From an uncultured Gammaproteobacteria bacterium (GTDB taxonomy: Bacteria > Pseudomonadota > Gammaproteobacteria > Pseudomonadales > Azotimanducaceae): 6,964 nt of DNA. Positions 1 to 5,932 of this stretch are shown in pieces; the first letter of the stretch is position 1, and each line of letters starts with the position of its first letter. A program made the position numbers and the translations under genes. The DNA lies in the NCBI GenBank assembly GCA_913043075.1, contig CAJWLI010000075.1, forward strand, positions 1 to 6,964, in the 5' to 3' direction. Under the pieces are notes generated by a model. That model searched no databases, was not told where the DNA came from, and was given only the letters and a program-made list of their open reading frames with translations.

Positions 1-1406
1 GTTCTATGGAGGATGCAACAGGGGTAGAACTTACGCAGTTCAGGAATTGGTATTCTGTCGCGGGCACGCCGGTTATTGAAGTGTCAGGCAAATACGATTC
101 GAACAAGAAGATTTACACCCTTAAGACGAAGCAATCAGGAAATTTAGCGTGGCAAGATGAAGAGATACGAGCATTTCAGATTCCTTTCAAAATAGGACTT
201 CTTGATTCTGTTGGCAAGGACATGCGATTTTCTGCTCAAGATTCGGACACAGCAGATATTGACGATACTAATGGCTACTCTGTAGTTCTAGATTTAAACA
301 AACAGGAACAAGAATTTGTTTTGAGTAACGTTACAGAAAAACCCCTTCCGTCTTTGCTCAGAGGGTTCTCAGCACCTGTAAAGCTAAACTATGCGTATTC
401 GCGAGATGAGCTAACTTTTTTGATGAGTAATGACTCGGATAGCTTTAATCGATGGGAAGCAGCCAATCGTTTGGCTACTCAGATACTGTTAGAGATTGCT
501 GACTTCGTTGAGAATGAGACGGAAATCTTCATTGACGAGAGATTAATTGAGGCTGTTGGAGCCAATCTTAGATTGGCCTTAGATGAACAAAAAGATGCAT
601 CTTATGACAAAGCTATGCTCGCAAATATGCTTACGTTGCCAACCGAAGCTTATTTAATTGATGCTTCGTCCGTTGCTAATGTAGATGCTATCAGTCAGGC
701 CAGAAAAATCCTGAAAAGAGAGTTGGCCCTTCGTTTTGAAGATCATTTCTACGATATATTTTGGCAAAATGACTTGTCTGGACCATACAGTCCAGATGGC
801 GAATCTATTGCTAGTCGTCAGCTAAAGAACCTTGCTTTGCAGTATCTCGTAAGCACGGAGAAAACAGAGGCGATAGATATATGTACCAGACAGCTTAAGA
901 TAGCAAGAAATATGACTGAAGAAAGTGCCGCTTTGCGAGAGCTTGTTTTTTCTGGCTCTGCTCGCGCGAAGGAATCAAAGGAGTCATCACTATTGGCTTT
1001 CTATCAAAAATGGAAGTCTGAACCCCTTGTGGTTGATCTTTGGCTGGGAATCCAAGCAAGCTGCCCTTTGGAAGGAACTCTTAGTAAAGTTAAAGAGTTG
1101 ATGCAACATGAATCGTTCGATTTAAAGATTCCTAATAGGGTGAGGGCTCTGATCTCTCAATTTGCTTCTTCAAATTTTGTGAACTTCCATAATATTTCGG
1201 GTGACGGATATAAATTTCTTGGGGATCGCGTGGCAGAGCTCAATGAGATTAATCCCCAGATTGCTTCTCGTTTAATGGTTCCTCTGACGCGATGGAGAAA
1301 GTACGACGAGACGCGTCAGGATATGATGAAAAGAGAGCTTGCTCGAATTTTAGAAATTAAATCTCTCTCCTCTGATGTTTATGAAATTGCTTCGAAAAGC
1401 CTTTAG
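1..1406 (+). CDS. pepN: Aminopeptidase N (M1 zinc metallopeptidase), C-terminal part, 5' truncated by window edge
   Basis: PepN removes N-terminal amino acids from peptides in the cytosol. The frame is open from the left edge; the ATG at position 6 is an internal Met (a Ser codon precedes it). The visible 467 residues match the E. coli-type PepN C-terminal half: MEDATGVELTQFRNWYSVAGTP resembles MEDASNVDLSHFRRWYSQSGTP, and GDGYKFLGDRVAELNEINPQ plus the end RQDMMKRELARIL...SDVYEIASKSL match the C-terminus. E. coli PepN has 870 residues and this motif lies about 465 from its end, so the C-terminus is full length. Roughly the first 120 visible residues are the Ig-like DUF3458 domain; the rest is the helical C-terminal domain. 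The catalytic HEXXH zinc site and downstream Glu are off the window, so activity cannot be judged. It converges on batD, and its TAG overlaps batD's TAA. No intrinsic terminator follows. Confidence 0.95.
   Translation, partial: SMEDATGVELTQFRNWYSVAGTPVIEVSGKYDSNKKIYTLKTKQSGNLAWQDEEIRAFQIPFKIGLLDSVGKDMRFSAQDSDTADIDDTNGYSVVLDLNKQEQEFVLSNVTEKPLPSLLRGFSAPVKLNYAYSRDELTFLMSNDSDSFNRWEAANRLATQILLEIADFVENETEIFIDERLIEAVGANLRLALDEQKDASYDKAMLANMLTLPTEAYLIDASSVANVDAISQARKILKRELALRFEDHFYDIFWQNDLSGPYSPDGESIASRQLKNLALQYLVSTEKTEAIDICTRQLKIARNMTEESAALRELVFSGSARAKESKESSLLAFYQKWKSEPLVVDLWLGIQASCPLEGTLSKVKELMQHESFDLKIPNRVRALISQFASSNFVNFHNISGDGYKFLGDRVAELNEINPQIASRLMVPLTRWRKYDETRQDMMKRELARILEIKSLSSDVYEIASKSL
561..577. 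repeat. 17-base near-perfect palindrome inside pepN
   Basis: GCCAATCT and AGATTGGC are perfect inverted 8-base arms around a single T. As RNA it would be a 7-bp stem with a UUA loop. It encodes ANLRLA of PepN. One such repeat is expected by chance in a window of this length, so no function is assigned. Confidence 0.3.
777..796. repeat. Inverted repeat (7-bp arms, 6-base loop) inside pepN
   Basis: TCTGGAC and GTCCAGA are perfect arms around CATACA, with possible G-T wobble pairs extending the stem outward. It lies in the stretch coding for LSGPYSPDGE of PepN. It is probably incidental to the coding sequence. Confidence 0.25.
1389..1400 (-). other. Short stem-loop with TTCG loop, 2 bases after the batD stop
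   Basis: Read on the batD strand, GCTT-TTCG-AAGC is a 4-bp stem with a TTCG loop, inside the 3' end of pepN. The following bases are AATTTCAT, so there is no proper U-tract. It mirrors the stem-loop on the other strand but is too weak to be called a terminator. Confidence 0.2.
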
Positions 1407-3109
1407 GTAGGATTCAGAGCATTTTCGAGTGCGCCGCTGGTAGGTAATCGGGGGTTGTTTCTCTTTTTATGGACCATGGCTATTTCAATTAATAATTTTG
1501 ATCCGTCCCAAGCTTCTTCCTTGTCTCTTGAATACAGGAAGGAATCGAGTTTTCGAAGTTCAGTTCCTAGCAGAGGAAATTCACTCGAGATTTGTTCCAT
1601 TGTTTTGCTGCTTGGGAAGTTTTTCTCTCTCCATTCGAAAAGGTGTTTGCTGGCTTCCTCTGCGTTGTTCTCAGCACATGCAGTCTGAAGCATCGAAAAA
1701 ATGCTCTCCGAGTTTAATTCCAACTCTTTTTTGGATCGGTTTCTCGACTCGTTTTTTTCTCTTTCGAGCGTCAAGCGCTTGTTACTTGCAAGCAATTTCA
1801 AAAACGTGAGAACCCAAGCACCAAAAAGTGTCAAAGTGACCCAATACCAGTATGAACTAATTCCATCTTCACTTGTTTCTTTGAGTTCTAGTGGGGAGGG
1901 TGACCCGGCAATTTCTTCAGGGATATTTTTTGTAGGGACGCTTTCTTTCGGACTGACTTGAAAGACTTTTTCCGGGATGAACGATATTTCTTGCTTGTTT
2001 GTTAGAACATTCCACCACGGAATCTCTATTTTTGGAATCGTAATGCTGCCCGATCTCGTTGGAATCATTGCAATTATATTGGTGCTAACTACCGATAAAC
2101 CCTTAGAGTCGACCATCCGATTGTTAATTGGCGGGTCTGCGTATACTTTAAAGCCATCTACTCTCCCTTGATTTATGTCTGGCAGCATGGCTTCATCTAT
2201 GCCCTTTACTGACATCTCTATTTTTCTATTTATTGGCTCTCCTTCAATGAGTTCTTTCTCCTCTTCCTCCCAAAAATCTTCTATTTTGAGTTCTTCAGCA
2301 GGGATCCAATGCTTCCCACTAAAGCTCGAAGGTATTTGCCTCACGGAGATCTCATGTTGTTCCGAGCTTGCGCTTATTCTTTTTCTTCCAGAAAAGACCC
2401 CTCCTAACCCATAAGTTCCTACAAAGCTCTCTTTTGGAATTAAGAGTGCGCCACTGCTTTGGGGAAACAGCGCATATTTTTTTTCTAAAACATAATATCG
2501 TTTCCCATTAATTATTGATTCATAACGTTTCTCTTCTTCAACGTTTTCTACGACGGTATTTTCCAGTAAAGGGGGCTGCGGAAAATCGCCACGTATTGAC
2601 TCGCTATAGAAAAGTTTTACGCTATATAGAATTTGCTCTTGCACAAAGACGGAATTCTTATTGACACTAGTTTCAAAAAATACTAACTCGCGCATCCTTT
2701 GAATTTGCGAATTAGTATTTTTTTCTACTTTTATTCGTATCGGCCTGGTGGCTTTATCTGCTCCTCTCAAAGAGGGGACAATAATTTCGCCGACTGCGCG
2801 CGGGCGCAATGTCAAAATATGGTCCTTGTATGAAACGTTGGTCGTCTGACCGTTGACTATAGATATGGACCTGTTTTCTCTAGAGCTTTGATTTATTATC
2901 TCAAAATCTTTTTTTAACGGCGAAAAATCAATTTCTGCAGCGAAGTCTTCGTTAGTAGCTCGAACAGTCAATATGATTAGATCTAATTCCGAAACAATCG
3001 TTCTCTCTACAGTGGATGTTAAATCCGCATGACCAATATTATGGCTGAGCAGAAGAAGAAGGATAGTTAATTTACCAATCGTTTGTAACATCTTGTCCAG
3101 ATTCCTCAC
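1403..3109 (-). CDS. batD: BatD, membrane-anchored periplasmic protein of the MoxR-VWA (Bat) operon
   Basis: BatD is the last gene of the operon and is thought to act as a periplasmic, membrane-anchored partner of BatA/BatB; its molecular role is not known. The 568-residue product has an N-terminal signal peptide (hydrophobic core about 14-21, likely cleavage after GHA at 26-28), then a beta-rich periplasmic region (about 30-400). Two recurring beta blocks have 'L.P...G.I.IP' turns, at LRPRAVGEIIVPSL (101-114) and MIPTRSGSITIPKIEIPWW (348-366). One transmembrane helix lies at about 420-441. A basic stretch and a cytoplasmic helical domain (about 460-550) follow, as in the BatD family. The first codon is GTG at 3109, overlapping the upstream gene by 38 bases. 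An ATG at 3091 (Met7) is an alternative that keeps the signal peptide and has the AGGTGAGGA run upstream, although at long spacing. Family assignment rests on architecture, position and these motifs. Confidence 0.88.
   Translation of the reverse strand: MRNLDKMLQTIGKLTILLLLLSHNIGHADLTSTVERTIVSELDLIILTVRATNEDFAAEIDFSPLKKDFEIINQSSRENRSISIVNGQTTNVSYKDHILTLRPRAVGEIIVPSLRGADKATRPIRIKVEKNTNSQIQRMRELVFFETSVNKNSVFVQEQILYSVKLFYSESIRGDFPQPPLLENTVVENVEEEKRYESIINGKRYYVLEKKYALFPQSSGALLIPKESFVGTYGLGGVFSGRKRISASSEQHEISVRQIPSSFSGKHWIPAEELKIEDFWEEEEKELIEGEPINRKIEMSVKGIDEAMLPDINQGRVDGFKVYADPPINNRMVDSKGLSVVSTNIIAMIPTRSGSITIPKIEIPWWNVLTNKQEISFIPEKVFQVSPKESVPTKNIPEEIAGSPSPLELKETSEDGISSYWYWVTLTLFGAWVLTFLKLLASNKRLTLEREKNESRNRSKKELELNSESIFSMLQTACAENNAEEASKHLFEWREKNFPSSKTMEQISSEFPLLGTELRKLDSFLYSRDKEEAWDGSKLLIEIAMVHKKRNNPRLPTSGALENALNPT
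1419..1432 (+). other. Short stem-loop with TTCG loop, 12 bases after the pepN stop
   Basis: GCATT-TTCG-AGTGC forms a 5-bp stem (one G-T wobble) with a TTCG loop on the pepN strand, inside the 3' end of batD. It has a T-A closing pair rather than the stabilising C-G pair, and no T-run follows directly. It is at best a weak 3'-end element and is not called a terminator. Confidence 0.25.
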
Positions 3110-4886
3110 CTTTTCTTATTCTTTCATCGAATTGCAGTTTAAATTTATTTCTTAAGAGCCCACCGGGGTCGTCAGGCACGCGCCTCAGCCACTGTTCTAA
3201 GGCTTGCTCTTCCTCTCGGGCAAGTGCAGTTGATTGAGTGTCTCCGCCTTTTTCTGTCTCTTCGGGTCGGGGTTGCTTTGAATTGTCTCCTTCGTCTGAG
3301 ATCTTTTCTTCATCTATTGTCTCGCCATCTTCACCCTGGTTGCTTTTGGCTTCTGGAGAAATCTTCTCGTCATCTTCCTGAGTGTTAGCTTCCTCGGCAC
3401 CATTAGATGTGTCTTTGTATCTATCTTGCTGAGATTGTTCGCTTTCTTTTTGTTCTGAACCACTATTATTTTTTTGGGGTTTGCTCTGGTTTTCGATAAG
3501 TTGTTCTATTATCTTTTTGTTGTGCAGAGCATCTGCGTTATCTGGATTAATTGTAAGACTTTCTTCGTAAGCAGATATAGCTTGTTCGAAATTTCCCGAT
3601 TTGGCCAGGGCGTTCCCCAGGTTGTACTTGGCCCATGAAGTTTCAATCGTTTCAAAATCCTCTGCAGCGCTGGTGAACGCTTCATTTCTGTAATTTGCGA
3701 TCCCTCTCCAGCTCTGATTTTCAAAAAGTTGCGACGCCCTTGCAGCATCGCCTTGCTCTAATGCCTCCATCGCTTGTTGATCACGGGTTTTCCACAAGTC
3801 TTCCCATATAGAGGCCTCAACTTCACTGGTGGGGTTCACTAAGAAAATCGCAAATAATAAAAGCAGCCCACGTCGGAACGCTAAAGCAGCAAAAGGGATT
3901 AAGAACAAAACTAAAAACGGCCCCTCTTCACGCCACGCATCAAATTCTCTTGCTTCGGCTTCTTTGTAATTAGTGTTTTCTGCGAAATCTTCGGGAGATA
4001 AAAGCTTTGTAATATCCTCGTCGCCGGTCGTCAAGGGAGAGTATGACCCTCCCGAAAACCGAACGAAATCTTTGAGGAGGTCCTCATCTACCTTCGCTAT
4101 AACAATTTCACCTAACTGGTCTCTGACGTAGCCATTTTCTTTTCCGTTAAAAACTTTAGGAATCGCGGCCCCCTCTCTTGTTCCTATAGATAAGATTGAA
4201 ACCGGATAAGCAAAATTTGATTCTCGTGCTGCCTTTTGGGCAGCGGCCTTATCTTTTATCTCATCTGTGATAACGATTATTTTCCCCGAGAGTTTACCGC
4301 CATCCCGAAAAAGTTGGACTGATTTCTCTATAGCGCTTTTTAAACTACTACCCGGGGACGGCATTATATCTGGGCTTAGAGAGGGAACCATTGCACTAAT
4401 TGTTTTATTATCATCTGAGAGAGGTGAAACTGAGAACGCACTCCCTGAATATACTACTAGCGCGGTTTCGCCCTCGTCTCTTAGCCTTAATATATCAATA
4501 ATTTTTCGTTTTGCTTTGGTCAGCCGGTTTGGCTTAACGTCTTCGGCCAGCATGCTCCTTGTGAGATCTAAAGCTATTATAAGGGCATCATCCTTTTCTT
4601 GGACCGGTTGGGGAATCTTCTGCCATGCTGGCCCGGCGAGCGCAAAAACAATAACTACCCAGAAAAAAAATAGGTAAGCGAGAAGATTTCGTCTCCTTAG
4701 ATCGGTCTTCTCTAGAAGGTACGACAACAAGCTTGGATCGATAATTTCTTCCCAGGCGCTGACCCTTGTGTTTTGAAACCTCAGCAAGATTAGAACGAGG
4801 ATTAGCGGTATTATAGCGATGAGCCATGCGGGTCGGATGAAATGGAAATTCATTAGGATCTCAGATATGCCGAATTCCTCCATCAT
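3072..4886 (-). CDS. batB: BatB-BatC-type fusion: membrane VWA domain protein with C-terminal TPR and acidic linker
   Basis: This is the second VWA protein of the Bat system, fused to the TPR module that is a separate BatC in Bacteroides. Order in the 604 residues: TM helix 18-36 (after FHFIRPAWL), TM helix 68-88, VWA domain about 100-295, two TM helices about 322-336 and 340-352, TPR-like helices about 367-465 (clearest motif YNLGNALAKSGNFEQAISAYEESL at 421-444), a Glu/Ser/Gln/Asp-rich linker 465-555, and the conserved end EQWLRRVPDDPGGLLRNKF (564-582) typical of proteobacterial fusions. By the positive-inside pattern (LRRR 63-66, FRRG 337-340), VWA and TPR both face the periplasm. The metal site is non-canonical: D107-L-T109-R-S111 instead of DxSxS, and T207-D208-E209 where TDG is usual. 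The start is ambiguous between adjacent ATGs at 4886 and 4883; AGGAGG sits 5 bases before the second and only 2 before the first. It overlaps batA by an ATGA or TGATG junction. Confidence 0.93.
   Translation of the reverse strand: MMEEFGISEILMNFHFIRPAWLIAIIPLILVLILLRFQNTRVSAWEEIIDPSLLSYLLEKTDLRRRNLLAYLFFFWVVIVFALAGPAWQKIPQPVQEKDDALIIALDLTRSMLAEDVKPNRLTKAKRKIIDILRLRDEGETALVVYSGSAFSVSPLSDDNKTISAMVPSLSPDIMPSPGSSLKSAIEKSVQLFRDGGKLSGKIIVITDEIKDKAAAQKAARESNFAYPVSILSIGTREGAAIPKVFNGKENGYVRDQLGEIVIAKVDEDLLKDFVRFSGGSYSPLTTGDEDITKLLSPEDFAENTNYKEAEAREFDAWREEGPFLVLFLIPFAALAFRRGLLLLFAIFLVNPTSEVEASIWEDLWKTRDQQAMEALEQGDAARASQLFENQSWRGIANYRNEAFTSAAEDFETIETSWAKYNLGNALAKSGNFEQAISAYEESLTINPDNADALHNKKIIEQLIENQSKPQKNNSGSEQKESEQSQQDRYKDTSNGAEEANTQEDDEKISPEAKSNQGEDGETIDEEKISDEGDNSKQPRPEETEKGGDTQSTALAREEEQALEQWLRRVPDDPGGLLRNKFKLQFDERIRKGEESGQDVTNDW
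3103..3111 (-). promoter_or_regulatory. Shine-Dalgarno-like AGGTGAGGA near the two possible batD starts
   Basis: AGGTGAGGA on the minus strand contains the GTG that opens the longest batD frame (3109) and precedes the ATG at 3091. From its GAGG the spacing to that ATG is 12 bases, longer than usual. The GTG itself has only AAGAAAAG upstream. The site therefore leans weakly to the ATG start but does not settle it. Either start lies inside the end of batB, so the two genes are probably translationally coupled. Confidence 0.4.
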
Positions 4887-5932
4887 TCCCTCCTAGAAAA
4901 TGAAAAAGTTGTTTTTAATTGCGCATAGTTAATTACCTTTTTCGAAATTTTTGAAATTCTTAGATGAGAAATAGAAATTATAGTGGTGATGAAGAGCGCA
5001 AAGGCTAGAGGGATATGGAAAAGTTCTTTGGTTGGCCGAAATATCTCAGGGTCCTGGTTGATTGGCTCTAATTTATCAAGTTCCTCATAAATCGAGGAGA
5101 GTTCTGAGGCAGATTTTGCTCTTTGAAAAACGCCCCCTGTGTTTTCTGCTATTTTAATAAGAGTTTCTGAGTCTAATTCTGCTGAAGGATTCACAGTTCT
5201 TTGGAATAGTAAACCAGGGATGACCATGCTCTCAGAACCAAATCCGATAGTGTATATCTTGATTCGCTCTTTAGCCGCTAGCCTGGAGGCCTGAATTGGA
5301 TCGACTTCCCCGACGTTGTTCACACCGTCAGTTAGGAGTATCAATACTCTGTTTTCCGCGGGCCGGTCTTTTAAACGTTTAACGCTTAATCCTATGGCAT
5401 CTCCTATGGCTGTTTTGCCGCCTGCTATCCCTAGCGGGCTCTCTATTAAAAGAGCCCTGACTGTTTTTCGGTCAAAAGTTAAAGGAGTTTGTGAGTACGC
5501 TCGAGTTCCAAATAGTATCAAACCTAGTCGGTCGCCGACCCGCCGATCAACAAACTGACTTATTACTTCTTTCACAATGGACAAACGAGTTGATCTAACC
5601 CCATTAAGTTCCATGTCTTCGGTCCCCATTGATCCCGAGACATCCACAGCTAGCATAATATCCCTCCCAGCAACTGGGAGGCTTATAGGTTCGCCTGTGA
5701 GTTGAGGTCTTGTCGCAGCGATTACTAGCGATATCCAAGCTATTGCAAGGAGTGTTGTTCGGAAAATACTGGGCTTTGCATTCTTGTCGTTCGATTTCGA
5801 CTGGAAGTTAAAAACTCTCAGAGAAGGGACTTGTAAAGCGGGTTCCTCGTATTTGTACCTAGGAAAGAAGAAATAAGTCAGGAGAGGTAAAGGCAGAAAA
5901 ACCCACGCCCAGGTCCAAACAAAATCAATCAT
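4883..5932 (-). CDS. batA: BatA, membrane-anchored VWA (MIDAS) protein
   Basis: BatA is the first VWA protein of the MoxR-associated Bat complex. The 349 residues contain an N-terminal hydrophobic segment (5-23), a second TM helix (about 57-73), a VWA domain (about 91-285) and a C-terminal TM helix (about 305-323). The metal-ion-dependent adhesion site is complete and canonical: D97-V-S99-G-S101, T174 in GGKTAIGDAI, and T201-D202-G203. GRDIMLAVDVSGSMGTEDM is a family hallmark. The VWA is expected on the periplasmic face. After the last TM there is a 26-residue basic tail (SKISKKVINYAQLK...SRRE), whose final Arg-Arg codons AGG AGG also form the ribosome binding site of batB. The start ATG overlaps the DUF4381 gene by 8 bases and has GAGG 10 bases upstream (5943-5946). 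An in-frame internal Shine-Dalgarno/ATG at Met93 is described separately. Confidence 0.95.
   Translation of the reverse strand: MIDFVWTWAWVFLPLPLLTYFFFPRYKYEEPALQVPSLRVFNFQSKSNDKNAKPSIFRTTLLAIAWISLVIAATRPQLTGEPISLPVAGRDIMLAVDVSGSMGTEDMELNGVRSTRLSIVKEVISQFVDRRVGDRLGLILFGTRAYSQTPLTFDRKTVRALLIESPLGIAGGKTAIGDAIGLSVKRLKDRPAENRVLILLTDGVNNVGEVDPIQASRLAAKERIKIYTIGFGSESMVIPGLLFQRTVNPSAELDSETLIKIAENTGGVFQRAKSASELSSIYEELDKLEPINQDPEIFRPTKELFHIPLAFALFITTIISISHLRISKISKKVINYAQLKTTFSFSRRE
4889..4894 (-). promoter_or_regulatory. Ribosome binding site of batB (AGGAGG), decides its start
   Basis: AGGAGG on the minus strand is a perfect Shine-Dalgarno core. It lies 5 bases before the ATG at 4883 and only 2 bases before the ATG at 4886, so the second Met is the better start by spacing. 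It is made by the last Arg-Arg codons of batA, so batB initiation happens where batA translation ends. A third Met at 4853, just before FHFIRPAWL, has no comparable site. Confidence 0.8.
5654..5681 (-). promoter_or_regulatory. Hairpin with embedded Shine-Dalgarno and in-frame ATG inside batA (possible internal start)
   Basis: On the minus strand CCTCCCAG and CTGGGAGG form a perfect 8-bp stem with a TTG loop (5663-5681). The 3' arm contains GGAGG, and 6 bases later comes ATG (5654-5656), which is Met93 of BatA in frame. The next residues are LAVDVSGSM, the VWA metal site. If used, initiation here would give a VWA domain without the two N-terminal membrane segments, and the hairpin would mask the site. 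The protein motif GRDIMLAVD is itself conserved in the family, so the arrangement may be coincidence from the GGG AGG GAT codons. Confidence 0.25.

Noticed and set aside
6..8. ATG at position 6 as the start of the first gene
   Set aside because: It is the Met of the internal PepN motif MEDA; the frame is open upstream and the catalytic half of the enzyme must precede it.
561..577. The 17-base palindrome in pepN as a transcription factor operator
   Set aside because: It is deep inside a coding sequence, occurs once, and about one such 8-bp inverted repeat is expected by chance in a window this long.
1389..1432. Bidirectional intrinsic terminator between pepN and batD
   Set aside because: The stems are only 4 and 5 bp and no T-run follows directly on either strand, so they do not meet the usual criteria.
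1498..1809. Open frame of 103 codons on the + strand, antisense to batD
   Set aside because: It lies wholly opposite a well-supported gene, has no ribosome binding site I can see, and its translation shows no recognisable domain. It looks like a shadow frame.
3509..3748. 79-codon minus-strand frame overlapping the TPR region of batB in another phase
   Set aside because: It lies in the same transcript but out of frame with the TPR motifs, with no start signal and no family resemblance.
4267..4677. Open frame of 136 codons on the + strand, antisense to the BatB VWA region
   Set aside because: It is the complement of a clear VWA coding frame; the composition (many Ser/Ile, no family motif) is what such a shadow gives.
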